A stretch of DNA of 64,000 nt from Misgurnus anguillicaudatus (GCF_027580225.2 NC_073340.2:19104001-19168000), one strand, 5' to 3'. Numbered from the stretch's first letter, positions 11,641 to 24,470 are shown. A program made the numbers and translations. Notes: generated by a model not told the origin, from the sequence alone.

Positions 11641-12557
11641 TAGTAGAACCACAAAATGTACTTCACAATACCAACAAATATCATATGTGCATACACTTTT
11701 ATGCATGGTCGTGAACTAGCAAGGTCTAAAATGGAGAATGTGTGACAACCAACAGTCTTCTCCTTCAACCTTTACGTTATTCTTACACTAATATTTTTTG
11801 GCCTTTAAAGTCTGGAGTGAGTTACAGAGGACCCATACATTTTTCTGACTGATAAATATTAATTAACTATTGAGTAAAGGCCACTTTCTAGTCTATTTTT
11901 CAAAGGCCAGACACTTTCTTCAGGTATATGATAAATATTCAGGCTTGTCTTATACAGTAGTGTAGTTCATATATATATATATAACGACAGGGTTGGTCAG
12001 AGCTTCATGTCTGGCCATTTGTGATGTTATAATAGGGTTTCCAATGCTGCTTCCAATTTATTTGACAGAAATGAAACCCTGCACACGCTTACCTCTAAAC
12101 TATTCCAGTCTCAGTCTGTGAAAAACACCTGAAAATGCCAGATTCGATATGATCTTTTTCAATAAAGTCCATTGAAACGCTTTCCCGTTCCTAAATACAC
12201 AGGTAGGTGCTTTGAATTTAATACTGAACATGAAAAAATGTCTTGATCTCCAGCAGACACCAGACACTTCTTGTGGACCACCAGACTTTAGCAAGCCAAT
12301 TGATGCGCTAATAAAGCAAACAAGCGCTTTTCCACCAGCTTTTTATTTTCCCTTATCTCTTGTTCATTGTTGCATACTTAATGTTTACATGTATGGCGAA
12401 ATCCAATTAAAAAGTAGCCAGGGGCAATAAGAGCATCAACATTTACCTACAAGTTCACAGATGAAATGCTTGTGCCCTGAGTTTGTACCCTCTCTTTAAG
12501 GGATTTTAGCTTTTAACAAATAAGAATGGTATGGATTGCTGATGCTTTCACTCACTT
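11641..12557. other. Unassigned non-coding stretch
   Basis: Contains a short AT dinucleotide run near 11971-11982 and no recognised gene or complete element. Confidence 0.35.
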
Positions 12558-12762
12558 CTGCTGGGTTATTTTTATCCCAATGCTGGGTAAATATTAGACA
12601 AAACCCATAAATAAACCTATGCTGGGTTGTTGTTAACTCAATAATGAGTTGAAACAACCAGCATTGTGTTAAAACAACCCAACATAGGTTTATTTAATAA
12701 CCCAACATGTGTTTTGTCCTATATTTTACCCAGCATTTGGTTTAAAAATAACCCAAACAATT
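12558..12762. mobile_element. Palindromic MITE built on AACCCAGC motifs
   Basis: CTGCTGGGTTATTTTTA at the left and TAAAAATAACCCAA at the right pair with each other. Internal blocks AACCTATGCTGGGTTGTT and AACAACCCAACATAGGTT also pair. A second member of the family is at 22398-22606. Confidence 0.7.
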
Positions 12763-12901
12763 TAGAGTGCTGAATCTATTAGATATGCCCTAAAAATATG
12801 AGCCAAAATATAAAAAATATGATATTTATTGCGGGTTAATACATAGATATACTAATATAGAATTGTTTCACAGTTATGCATTTGGCAGATGCTTGTATTA
12901 A

Positions 12902-14428
12902 CTCTTTCCCTGCCAGCTTTTTTTTAAAGAAGTTGCCAGCCAGCGCCAGCATTATGATTTTCCAAAAAGTTTAAAGCCTTCCAGAAAATGTTATTCATTA
13001 AATATATAAACATACAATATATCAAATGAAAAAAACAGACCCTCTGCTTTAAAAAAATAGATTTCATCCTACCTTCATTTGTTCCCTTTTACCTCTCTAA
13101 TATTTTTGTAAAGGACTTTTGATAGAGATCAGATTCAGAACGATTATCAAAACATACACAGAGTTGTTACTGTTTGACCTAAGGGGTTGCTTCTGGGTTT
13201 TTATAAGTTGGGTAAGAGCGCCAACTGGTAGATAATAGCGGAAATACAGATTGCCAGAAAAACTCGTGATAGGGCCTGGGCGTCGTGACGTCATTACTTG
13301 GCATGGCGGCCATGTTGATTGCCTCCTTTACGGCTACTCGGACTACTGTGCTCTGTTTATAGACATACTCAGTCGTGTGTCTTATTTGATTAATTTGGCG
13401 TTATTATTGGCGTTTCAACCATGGTAAACTGTTGCTGTATTAATAATAAAGTAACACTTTACATAAAAATGACAGATAAGAACAACACTTTATTATGTTT
13501 TGTTCTATGCAGGAAATCAAACATTACGGCGCATTCACACGGGGCGTCAGCGTTAACGCTTCCCATTCACTTTTAATGGGTGACGTCATGCATTACCGAA
13601 CTGAATTGTGGATCCGTCGGCGTCGCGTCAGTGACGTTGCTCGCGGCAGAAGTTGAACATTTCTCAACTTTTTCAGATCGCTTTATGCAAATAACCTAGG
13701 TAGAGCCAGCCAATTACGTTTACGTTATGGAAGAACGGAGTATGTGTAGCGGCCACTGTGATTGGCTGTTGGCCACGCTTCAGACAAGCCTTCCGTTTAG
13801 CGTTAACGCTTACGCCCCGTGTGAATGTGCCATTAGTCTCAACCCCTCAATAATGTGTATACATGACATATAAATGACATTTATATATACGACAGTGAAG
13901 TATAACATCTGAATATTAGTTTATATAGCTTAAGTCAACATTGAAAATAAGGGAAATTTCCCGGTTTACACAATTTCAACATTCATCTTTCTGTTGCTTA
14001 CCCTCTGCTGACAGCAAAAATTTATACTACAAAACTGCTGCATTATCTAAGCTGAGTTGTGAAGCTAGGTCAAACGTGACTTTGCTTACAGATCGGCGTA
14101 AAATCGTGCTCTCACAACAACCGCCCTGGTATCTTAAAAAGGCTATTTATAGTTATATTGCGTTAATATTTGTCGACATACCGGTTCCTGGCTTCCCTAT
14201 TTTACGTATCCCAATAAATTCCACATCCTTTTCGGGATTTTAACATCTGTTTTCCTTCTTTTCATTCTCCCAACTTTGCTGCTTTTTCTCGTTCCACTTG
14301 CTGTATATTTACATTCGCGAGGCCATCAACATGGCCGCCACGTCCCAGAATGCAACGCGGCGCCCAAGCCCTATTGGCAGGGAAGCGTTTTCTCTTAATT
14401 GACGAGTTTGTCAATAGCACAGAAAGAG
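12902..14428. mobile_element. TTAA-flanked element, about 1.5 kb, hosting a nested MITE
   Basis: TTAA at 12898-12901 and 14429-14432 flank CTCTTTCCCTGCCAGC and its diverged inverse. Inverted blocks continue inside (CATGGCGGCCATGTTGATT at 13302 against CAACATGGCCGCCA at 14328). A related terminus is at 20410-20592. It interrupts a SINE-tail-like fragment (ATGCATTTGGCAGATGCTT) ending at 12897. The nested unit is at 13527-13832. Confidence 0.65.
13527..13832. mobile_element. Harbinger-like MITE with TTA duplications
   Basis: Inverted ends CGGCGCATTCACACGGGGCG and the complement of TGGCACATTCACACGGGGCG are flanked by TTA (13524-13526 and 13833-13835). Just inside, GTTAACGCT occurs on both sides. 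A TTA 3-bp duplication is the PIF/Harbinger hallmark. It is nested within 12902-14428. Confidence 0.8.
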
Positions 14429-14595
14429 TTAAAACCAGGGGGCAGGGTTTCATATTTTATTGAAGCTTCCCCGGGCGCCACCATTGATTAGTGGACCCTC
14501 ACCTGCTGTTAGCATTCCATTGACTCCCATCATTTTGGGGTCACTTTGACAGCGAATAACTTTACATCCGAGGCGTTTAAAGACTCCATTTGTCC

Positions 14596-14658
14596 CTGGA
14601 CCAGAAAATTTGAATATTCGTTCCGTGGGTTGACATTCGATTTTCAGTTTTGAGATTC

Positions 14659-14731
<73 letters not shown>

Positions 14732-15652
14732 TTTTTCAGCGTTAATTCAGAGCTTTTGCCAAGCAGGAAGTGCGCTTCATGCTCCCCCTCTGTAGGTGGC
14801 GGAGAGAGACCAACATTCATAGTCAACAGCCATCAAACGGCACCAGTAGAAGAGATCGTCTCAAACGGAAAGCGCGCTTCCTGCTTTGGCATTCACGCTA
14901 ATAGTGTTGTAAATAACGTTCAGTTTCTTGCAAAAACTGATTGATTTGCTTGACAAGACGTCAATGTGTCACACGGAGTTATGGGGGATTACTTTTGTAT
15001 TGGATACACTCTTAAAATGTGCGGATCGGTTGACTTGCATGATGGAGTACTGGGGTTTCTGCAAAATATCTTCTTTATTGTTCTGCTGATGAAAAAAACA
15101 TATTGGATGGTGTAAGTGTTATAAATAAGCTTGATTTTGAAAGTATGCTACAGTTTTATTACAGTTTGTTGAACTTCGTTCATTTATTTTCGTTGTTTTA
15201 TTTAAATAGCCTACCCTACGTTGTCAGTAATTACTGTGCTGCTAATTTCTGGTACGGGAATGTTTGTTTGTTAGAAAAATGTTAGGCTACCTTATTAAAA
15301 GTATTGCTCTTGTGTTTTGTTTCACTAATGCTGTTCTCCCATGACGCGTGACAGGCACGCCGCTTCAGGCTTGCGCTGTTCTGTAGTATTTTTAAAGTAT
15401 ATTAATTCTAAACGTGTCACATGTCCATATTGCACGAAAAAAAGGCACTACACTCCCTTGGGTCCGCAGCAACACATCCGCCACATAATAAAACTGTAGA
15501 TAGACAGACACACAAACACACACACACACAGATTCCTGTCTTTATTAATAAAGAGAAAAATATGTTCAGCCCCTCCTTCCGAAGCTCCGAATATTCGATT
15601 TTCTTTCTACTAGAGCTTCGAAGCTCAAAAAATGGTATTCGGAACAGCCCTA
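14596..15652. mobile_element. hAT-like non-autonomous element with 8-bp duplication
   Basis: ATTTGTCC is repeated exactly at 14588-14595 and 15653-15660. The right end, read inwards, is TAGGGCTGTTCCGAATACC followed by GAGCTTCGAAGCTC. The left end has GAATATTCGTTCC but is more diverged. An AT microsatellite has expanded near the left end. No transposase is seen. Confidence 0.6.
14660..14727. repeat. (AT)n microsatellite
   Basis: About 34 uninterrupted AT units. A tract of this length can extrude cruciforms and is usually polymorphic and prone to assembly length errors. Confidence 0.97.
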
Positions 15653-15660
15653 ATTTGTCC

Positions 15661-18068
15661 ATTACTTATTTCTAAAAAAACACGAAAATATATAAAAGGC
15701 TCCATTACCTATATGTCCTATATGCCCACTATGTCCATTTCTTTTACTATCTATGGTTAAAACACAACTGACACTGTTAGGGAAAAGGTTTAAGAATGAT
15801 GCATATACTGTATCTGTTACTGGGGGTGGGGAGTACCCTTCAAAAAGGCCCTGATATGTACACTGTAAAAAGTTGTTGGCGCAACTTAATAAAGTAAGTT
15901 ACCTTGTTAACTTAAAATTTTGAGTTAATTCAACCTAAAAGTTTTTGTTTTAAAACATTTTTGAAAGCATTTTTTCTAGTGCAAGATTTTAGATTTTTTT
16001 AAGGAGTAAAACCTAATCCATTGTTCAACAAACTGAGCTACATGATTTAGTTTTTACCCTTTGTCTTTGGCTATTTCTATTGAGAATGTAGCTGTGCAAC
16101 CCATTTACACATTATACTGTGAAACAAATAGATATTTCACAACTGCAAGATGGTGAATTTGTTTAACCAGTAGCTTTCAGGCTCATTGTCAATGCATATA
16201 CTGCTTTAAGCCACTATGCACTTTGATGTACGAATCCGCTTTAATAATATAACAGCCCTGCCTGGGTACTGAACATGTTTTATTCATTATCTTTCTTATA
16301 AGGACACTTCAAGCAAGTTATTCAAGTGACATCACAGAGACATTATTTTCTGGACGACAGTTAAAGTGGAATTATCTGAAAGGTGCTGGATCCTGCGCAG
16401 TGCGGCGTGATGGTGAGGATACAGCGAAGAACCACTGAGAGGAAGATGCTATAAAGAGATCTTATACTTACACCACCCACAACTCACGAGATGCCAGGGT
16501 TCTCACTGAATGTGATAACGTGCAAAAAATAGCCGTCAATTGGACCGCATATTCAAATTGAAATAAGGATATCTGAGATGTTGCAAATAAAAAAACTGCT
16601 GAATTTAAGAAGTTAACCAACATTCGAGAAAGTTAGCTGCTTGCATTAAAATAAGCTTGAAAGTTTCAAACCTTTCTTTGTAAAAGTCAAATACAAATAT
16701 TTAATGAAATAATAGATTTAAACTGTAAAAAACAGAAAAGTGCTTGATTCCAAATGTTATACATTCAACATCACATTAGACTTATTTTTTTTATTAGTTA
16801 CCTAATTTGCTGTCTTACAGTTTTCTCACAGCTGCCCATTAAGTCCTCTGGGACCAAAAGTATGAGAGCTGGAGAAACATTATTCCTTTATTGAATGTTT
16901 TAGTGCTCCTGGGAAATGTTTTGGAAGGGATTTTCTTTAACCTTTGTAGAAGAAAAACCTTTAGATTTTACAAAGAGAATTATTCAATCCATTCACAGTC
17001 TCCTCTTACAAAGTGTGTTTGTACACGAATACGAAAAACTGAGAGAATGTGAGAGAGAAATGGAGGGAGAGAAGGATGAGCGGACAACCAAAATAAACGA
17101 TATAAAATATACAAGAGAAAAGGAAGCATCCTCTATCTTTCATTTCCTTCGTGTTGTCTTAGGGGAGCAGGGAGAAATGGAGGTAGAAATGGAGGAAATA
17201 GGCTCCTGCGGTCTCATCTCAGGACGCCCAGGTTGGTCTGTCAGACCATCATCACTATGACAAATGCAGGGGAGAAACCAAACAGACAGAGGTAGATCAG
17301 TTCACTTAAAGAGAGGCAGGGACACGAGTGGGAACAGACTGTCCGCGTATCAGGTTCATGATAGCTTTCCCTATACCATTACTCTCTGTTACATTGGGCA
17401 TAAACGCTCTTTCAATCCCACAATCCCACATCTCATCCACAAATCTAATACTGCTCTTGTGAGCTCTGTACGTTCTCGGGCTAACACACAAAACCGCGTA
17501 TAAAGCTGTAATGTATAATTCAAAGACGTGATGTTTGCCATTTCTTCACTTCCATTGTAGTAATATTAAACTGTACAAGAGATTGGTTATTTATACATGC
17601 AAATCAAAGCAAATAAATAATTTTAATTTCATTGTATATGCTGTCATTTCTTCAGTAGAACACAAAAGGGACATTTGTGACCTTGTCTGTAAAAATCCAG
17701 CTACTCGTTTGTGTAAATGTGTATTGTTTTCGAAAATCATCCTATATAATGTCAAGAACAATATAACCTTGATATCTTTCACATTGAATGAGTAAGGTCA
17801 TGGATTGAAATCAAACTTTGGTGCTCCTAATCTCAATATTATGAAACTTTAGCCTGGATTTCACAGACAGGGTCGTCAGATCCCTGAATCCCTTTCGTTG
17901 TTTCATGTTAATTGTGGATGTATAAGAGCATGCAAGGTGGCTAAATGAAGGTCAGACTGCAGGCTTGTCTGGATCTCTGCTGCCTTTCACAGGCGGCATC
18001 TGTGGACAGATGCTGGGATACACACCGAACTGACCTCAGCTAAAACAAGCACTCTAGTGATCCAAGCC

Positions 18069-18070
<2 letters not shown>
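15661..18070. other. Mostly unique non-coding stretch
   Basis: A fragment with CACTGTAAAAAGTTGTTGG (15861-15965) resembles one half of a TA-flanked MITE. The rest, including a purine-rich segment at 17035-17215 (GAGAG/GGAGG-rich), has no splice-bounded frame or homology that I recognise. Confidence 0.35.

Positions 18071-18162
<92 letters not shown>
18071..18162. repeat. (TG)n microsatellite
   Basis: About 46 TG units, interrupted only at the 3' edge (TGCGTG). Such tracts can adopt Z-DNA. Confidence 0.97.
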
Positions 18163-18167
<5 letters not shown>

Positions 18168-18564
18168 CAGACCAGCAACTTGTTATTGAACAAGGCAGTT
18201 AACACAGAGGGAAAATGGGAAAAGGTTTTCAGGAGGGCAGCGGAAGTTCATGACCACACAAACAAACACACAGATAGATGCATTACAACTGGAGAAACAA
18301 TTACTTTCAAACACAGTGTGAAGAGAATCCCTGGGAAGAGATGTCTTCTTTCTGTGCCAAACATTTCTGTTGGTCAGCTACAAAACCTATCCAAACATAG
18401 TCAAGCGAATTTAGTTTGTGTGGCGGTTTTCCCGATTCACTTGGTTTCAGAGCAGCTTTAAAGGAAATCAGACTGTAGTGTATCTCATGTGCAAAAAAAT
18501 AAAAAAATGTTTTTGGCATCTAGTGTGAATGAAACCAGGCGAAACTGGGTGACAAAAACATAAT
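18163..18564. other. Unassigned non-coding stretch
   Basis: No gene, RNA or bounded repeat recognised. Confidence 0.35.
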
Positions 18565-18680
18565 ATTACATTCATGAAGCTCAACTGGTAGAGAAATGTG
18601 TTAACAACACAAAGGTCAGGGGTTTTCCAAGGGAACACACATACTGCAAAAATGTATAGCTTGAATGCACTGTAAATCAC
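18565..18680 (+). mobile_element. tRNA-derived SINE, plus orientation, degraded
   Basis: GAAGCTCAACTGGTAGAGAA resembles a tRNA A box, followed by a decayed B box (GGTCAGGGGTTTTCC) and then GGGAACACACATACTGC and TGAATGCACTGTAAATC, the tail seen in the other copies. Confidence 0.65.
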
Positions 18681-19892
18681 TATGAACAGGATTTGCGTAA
18701 GTCATGTAATAACAGTGTGGATTATTTAGGTATGTCATATTTAAAGGAACATAGCGTCATTTTTCAATATTTTACTACGTTCTTACCTCAACTTAGACAA
18801 ATTAATACATACCTATCTTTTATTAATGCGTGCACTTAATCTTTGTACAGTGAGTTGTGAATGTTTTAGCATTTAGCCTAGCCCCATTCATTCCTTAGGA
18901 TCCAAACTGGGATAAATTTAGAACCCACCAAATACTTATGTTTTCCCTATTTAAATACTGTTAAATAAGTAGTTACACAAGTATGGTTTTTTTATGAGGA
19001 TAATAAATGAGAAGTATCTTGTATGGCGGAAAAGCACTTAGTTTGCAGCACTACGACCTCAGCCCGCAGTAACATCATCACACAGTGATTTATATAGCGC
19101 TTTACATGAATAGATGTAGGGGAAAACAGAATAATCGATAGATAATATAAGAAGTAGAATACAGCGGCTAAGAATAAACCGTACAAGCAAGCGTAGTAAT
19201 AACGTATACAGTAAAGTGCTAAGTTAAGCCAATGTTGGCTGACTCTCCCGGGATGAAAAAACCCCTAGGAGAAAAAACCCTGTGGGAAAACTCCTAGGAG
19301 GAGAAAAACCAGAGAGAGATACATATATATTTATATATATAAACACAATAGGGATGTGAATTGGGTAAGCGGATTAAACTGGTTCAGCCGGTGGTCGTTG
19401 GTTGCACATCGGCTGGGCATCACGTTGAAGGACGTGATAGCCTACTGTCTTCAAACATTAATAATGTTAACATTACAAACCTTGTTTAAAAGGTCTACGG
19501 GTTTAGCATCAGTGTATGTTGAGATACAGATGCTCTAGCATCATAAATGTAGTATTTTGTGACAGAAGTCCAGATGACAACATGCAAAATATAGATGGGA
19601 CTTCATACCTTTGTGTTAATATAACGACCGAGAGTCGAATCCAGTCTGTTTCAGTTATTGTGAATAACCCATGAGAACCATCTAATAGAATACATCCGAT
19701 GACCATTTTTGTCCACAAATGCTTATAATCCGTGAAATATATATAAATAGTCTTATTGTTTACATCAGATTTCGCATGAACGTCTTGTAATAGAATATAA
19801 TATACAATGAGGACTATTTACACCGTAACACTGTATATGAGATTACACTTTAGGTTCAAGTAAACACAAATCGCGTTCAAAGTTTGTTTTTA
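18681..19892. other. Non-coding stretch with dispersed-repeat character
   Basis: At 19200-19310 there is a block of short palindromic CCTAGGAG motifs separated by A-runs. At 19335-19440 a segment (GGATTAAACTGGTTCAGCC) looks like fish dispersed repeat DNA from memory. No boundary, RNA gene or exon could be defined. Confidence 0.3.
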
Positions 19893-21052
19893 AAAGTAGG
19901 CGGGAGTATAATACATATTATAAAACGGCCAGTTCTGGTTCTTCATTCTGATTGGTTGAAACGCGTTCTCAGCTGTGATAAAACTCACCGGTAAACCCAC
20001 AGCTCAAACCGTATTACATAGCTTGTATCACTGCGCCACTGTTGTTGTGTACTGTAGAAAATAACTGTCAAAATGTCGGATTTTATTGTCAATTTTGATT
20101 TATTGGGTGGGCTAATTATATTATATTGTATTAATTATAATCCTCAACAATTGAACAATTAATGGCGATATCCAGATAAGTGTCAATACATATTGTTGCG
20201 TTTTCTTGTTGATTATGCTTCCGTGAGGAGTAGTTGTACCGTATATTATCCACTGGGTGGCGATCTTACACAAACACTGATGCTTTCACTCAACACTTTA
20301 AAACTCAAGTGTATTTTTTGATCAGCGATCTGAATCGGATCTCTAACAAAAGTCATTCACAGAAATGGAATTATCCCAACATTTTGCTCAAAATTTGAGA
20401 GGATAAAAGAACAATTGAAGGTAGGGTGAAACGTTTTTATTTTGATGTTTGAAAGCAGAGGGTCTGTTCTTTCATTTGATATATTGTATGTTTATATATC
20501 TAAAGAAGAACATTTTTCTGGAAGGCATTAATGTTTAACTAAAGCTGGGTGGCAACTCTTTTAAAAAACGCTGGCAGGGAAAGTGTTAAGCATGCTTCCA
20601 AGCATATTTGATCCACACGTCAACAGTTGCACGGTATAAATGTTAATGTATAAATTAGATGAATGTTAATTTATGAAAATAAACACCACAGTCTTAATGA
20701 ATCATATTTTCATTGTGTCTTTGCTCCGTCTGTTTTGCTTGGGAACCGCTCTGTTGCAGACACACTTGAATCTGAGGAACTACTTTGTTTGGCGGAAGAC
20801 TAATATCTGTACTAATATAATTACAACTTATTTGCTGTGTTTTATTATATGAAATCCTGCTATACATAATTTGAAGCAACCGTTTTATAAACGCAATAAG
20901 CCCCGCGAAGCAGTGGGTTACCAGTGCATTTTATAACGGCTAAGGGGGTTTTAGGCACTCCGCTTCGCGTCGTGCCTAACAACGCCCCTTAGCCGTTATA
21001 AAATGCACTGGTAACCCACTGCTTCTTGGGGCTTATTGCTTTAATATACTCC
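19893..21052. mobile_element. Composite DNA element with GGGAGTAT-type termini
   Basis: GGCGGGAGTATAATAC (19893) and TTAATATACTCCCAAA (ending 21052) are imperfect inverted ends. Inside lie a fragment related to 12902-14428 (20400-20592, ending GCTGGCAGGGAAAGTGTTAA) and a long hairpin at 20894-21038. TATGCTTCC (20213) and CATGCTTCC (20593) may be the duplication around the inner fragment. No coding frame. Confidence 0.5.
20894..21038. repeat. 145-bp near-perfect hairpin
   Basis: The left arm CAATAAGCCCCGCGAAGCAG pairs with CTGCTTCTTGGGGCTTATTG. ACCAGTGCATTTTATAACGG pairs with CCGTTATAAAATGCACTGGT. The loop holds a second small inverted repeat (GGCAC...GTGCC). Such a structure marks a recent foldback element or an element end. 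Confidence 0.9.
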
Positions 21053-21424
21053 CAAACAGCGCTGTCCCAAATTGTGACGTCATTTGACTTGCTCGTTCCT
21101 CCAATGACTTCATGGAAAATATTGATAGACAGAACGTGTAGCCATTAGATAACGAATCCAACAATCTTTTTGTGACGTTTTATTTCCTGGTGTGGAAAGT
21201 GATAATTCAACTGCATTTTATATGCTAACATAAGGATAAACAATAATAAGAACGAACGTGTATGCATGTAAACAAAAGACTTTTATTTTGGGGCTGACTG
21301 GCACTTAGAAAAGGCACTAGTCTTACAAAAACCCTTGTAAGAATCAAATTTTTGGGCCTATTGACTTGTGGCTTTGGGATCATTGCATTTTTAGGTTTCA
21401 CACACATAGTTATCATTAAGATTT
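21053..21424. other. Unassigned non-coding stretch
   Basis: Nothing recognised beyond ordinary AT-rich sequence. Confidence 0.35.
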
Positions 21425-21573
21425 TTAGTAATAAAAAAGATGTTATGTAGATAAAAACACCTCATTCCAATGTATTAAACCTTTTGTAAGGTCTTTATAC
21501 ACCACTGATAATACAGTATATTATACTGGATTTCTGTCAAGAGATCCTTCTAAAAGTTGCACAATGCACCTTC
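21425..21573 (-). mobile_element. Family B MITE, reverse partial copy 4
   Basis: GTAAGGTCTTTATACACCAC and GAGATCCTTCTAAAAGTTGC are the inverse of the left half of 1921-2320, ending at GCACAATGCACCTT. The other half is missing. Confidence 0.65.
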
Positions 21574-22397
21574 AAAAAGGGTGCAAATATACAAAAAATA
21601 CCACATTAATGCTAATAACTTATAGCATATAGTATATCTCAAGTTAAAAACAGACAAAAATTTGTTTTCATTGGGTTCAAAAAATTGGTGTGCATGATTT
21701 TGCATAAATGAATGATTGAATGTACGAATGAGCGAAGCATGTAAACACTTTTTAAAGGTATATTTTGTCTTTGTAGTTGTTTTCACAAACAAGCATCCAC
21801 ATTAACATTCTGAAAAGCAACACATCATTGAGAAGATTGAAGCAAAAATGTTTGCCAGGTTGGCATGGCTTCATTCAAATTTGTCACCATGAGTAATTAC
21901 AGCCTCCACTGTGAGAAAACATAAACCTGTAATTATCAGCATGCAACCGCATGCACAGGGTCCTACTGCCAATGTCTATTTCCGTTCTGACCAATAACAT
22001 GTTATTACATAGAATAATAGAGATGAGGCTCTGTGAATCACAGTAGTTATCTGAAATGATATATGTAAATACATGATTTAACATTATATATAAATAATGT
22101 GTCTTATTTACAGTTTATGTTCCAATATTAGAGTGATGTTATAACAAATAAAACATGACAAATATAACAATGCATCTATTTGCAGGTAAATATGTTGTCA
22201 AAACTATTTTGTGTCAACACATACACAAAGTGGAGGTTTCCCGGACAGGGTAAGTCTAGTCCCAGAAATGCAAAACTGCCTCTCAAAGTTTTAAGATTTT
22301 CTTAAATTTATGTAAAGTAAATAGGAAATAGCTATGTTTCTGTACTGTTTTAAAGTTACTAAGCAATGTTTTTTAATGCTGCAAGATGCATACAATT
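21574..22397. other. Unassigned non-coding stretch
   Basis: No gene or bounded repeat. AT-rich. Confidence 0.35.
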
Positions 22398-22606
22398 CTG
22401 GGTTATTTTCAACCCAGCGTTAGGTCAATATGTACAAACCCTACCCGATGGGCTGTAATTTAACCTATGCTGTATTGTTTTAATAAAAAATGCTGGGATG
22501 TTTTAACCCATTTTGTCAAACATACATTAAACATTTTAAGAGGTAATTTAACCCAAACGCTGGGTTCGTCACTTTTTACCCAACGGTTTAAAATAACCCA
22601 GCATTT
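22398..22606. mobile_element. AACCCAGC-type palindromic MITE, second copy
   Basis: Begins CTGGGTTATTTTCAACCCAG and ends TTTAAAATAACCCAG, with internal GGGATGTTTTAACCC. Related to 12558-12762 but diverged. Confidence 0.6.
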
Positions 22607-22796
22607 TTATATAGCGTTGTGTTAGGATTTTCTCTTGAGTACATGATGTCATTAAAGCCAAATGACATACTAAATATAAGTTCTGAACTTCATTATCAAT
22701 TTTAAAAGCAACTTGTCTCTCAAATTATTATATTGCATAAATAACATGTAAATGTAATGAAAAAATAATTGTAAAAATGTAAATGTAATGAAAATA

Positions 22797-24470
22797 CAGT
22801 GGTGTGAAAAGAGGTTGGCCCCCTTCCTGATCTGTCACACTTTAAAGTTTCAGATCATGAAACTAATTTAAATATTAATTAAGATAACACAAGTAAACAC
22901 AACATGCTTGCCCCCCCATTTGTTCCTAAAAAATTCAGGAACAAATGAGAAAGAAAGTATTTGAAATCTATCAGTCTGGAAAAGGTTATAAAGTCATTTC
23001 TAAAGCTTTGGGACTCCAGCAAACCATAGTGAGAGTCATTATCCATAAATGGCAAAAACATGGAACAGTGGTGAACCTTGCCAGGAGTGGCTGACCAACC
23101 AAAATTACCCCAAGAGTGCTGCAACGACTCATCCAAGAGGTCACAAAAGACCCCAAAGCAACATCCAAGAGCTGCAAGCCTCACTTGTTTCAGTTAAGGT
23201 CAGTGTTCATGACTCCACCATAAGAAAGAGACTGGGCAAAAATGGCCTGCATGGCAGAGTTCCAAGATGAAAACCGCTGCTAAGCAAAAAGAACATAAAG
23301 GCTTGTCTCAGTTTTGCCAGAAAACATCTTGATGATCACCAAGACTTTTGGAGAAATACTCTGTGAACTGACTTTTTGTTGAACTTTTTGAAAGGTGTGT
23401 GTCCCATTACAAAGTTACACCGTATTTCAGATAAAGAACATCATTCCAACTAACACGGTCTCACACCCATGGCGTCAATATTTGACGACACTTGACCATG
23501 CGTCAATATGTTGACGCGGAGGGTATACCTTTCGCGTCATTTTTTGAAGAACTGGGGACTTCAATACTATTAGGTACGCGAAATTAAACAGTTGTCGCCT
23601 GGCATTGGGGTTAGGGAAAGGTTTGGGTAGGGATGTCATTCTGTAATTCTAACCCTAAACCGACGCGAAAATGGTAGAAAATGGTAAGAAAATAGGAAAG
23701 AGAATGCAACGGACTTAATAGTATTGCAGTCCCCAGTTCGTCAAAAAATGACGCGAAAGGTAAACCCTCCGCGTCAACATATTGACGCATGGTCAAGTGT
23801 CGTCAAATATTGACGCCATGGGGTGAGACTGGGTTGTTCCAACAGAAAAATATGGTGGTGGTAGACAGTGTGATGGTCTGGGGCTGTTTTGCTGATTCAG
23901 GACCTGGAAGACTTGTGAAACCATGAATTCTGCTGTCTACCAAAAAATCCTGAAGGACAATGTCCAGCCACCTGTTCATGACCTCAAGCTAAAACAAACT
24001 TGGGTTCTGCAGCAGGACGATCCAAAACACACCAGCAAGTCCACATCTGAATGGCTGAAGAAAACTAAATGAAGACTTTGGATGCCTAATCAAAGTCCTG
24101 ACCTCAATCCTTTTGAGATGCAGTGGGTTAAAAGGGTGGTTCATGCTTGAAAACCCTTCAATGTGGGTGAATTACAACAAATCTGCAAAGATTAGTGGTC
24201 CAAAATTCCTCCACAGTGCTGTAACAGACTCATTGTAAGTTATTGCAAACACTTGCTTGCAGTTGCTGCTCCTAAGGATGGCCCAACCAGTTATTAGGTT
24301 TAGGGCAAGCGCTTTTTCACGCAGGGCTATGTGGGTTTGGATCTTATTTTTCCTTCATAAAAAAATCCATTTAAAATTTGCATGTTGTGTTTACTTGTGT
24401 CATCTTTGATTAATATTTAAATTTGTTTCATGATCTGAAACATTAAAGTGTACAAACATGCACAAAGAAT
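22797..24470 (+). pseudogene. Tc1-type transposon with broken transposase
   Basis: The left terminus CAGTGGTGTGAAAAGAGG follows a TA. An inverted inner block (TTTCAGATCATGAAAC at 22848, its inverse near 24428) marks the right side, whose outermost bases are lost. Plus-strand reading gives Tc1 transposase pieces. These are a helix-turn-helix region (KALGLQQTIVRVI) with the NLARSG-stop-PTKITPR linker near 23074, then MVWGCFADSGPGRL near 23873. The last motif sits beside a conserved catalytic region. Stops and frameshifts break the frame, and a 386-bp MITE splits it at 23451. Tc1 transposases cut and paste at TA. This copy cannot encode one. Confidence 0.85.
23451..23836. mobile_element. Foldback MITE inserted in the Tc1 transposase
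   Basis: TTCCAAC flanks both sides (23444-23450 and 23837-23843), and removing the insert rejoins the transposase-like sequence. Arms are long: GGCGTCAATATTTGACGACA pairs with TGTCGTCAAATATTGACGCC, and AATGACGCGAAAGGT has its partner near 23531. The centre is about 110 bp. Confidence 0.85.

Noticed and set aside
14644..14826. Minus frame with an Ile-Tyr run
   Set aside because: Produced by the (AT)n microsatellite inside a hAT-like element.
18057..18461. 134-codon frame rich in alternating Cys-Val
   Set aside because: Produced by the (TG)n microsatellite. No protein evidence.
22879..23184. 101-codon minus frame
   Set aside because: Antisense to the Tc1 transposase N-terminal region.
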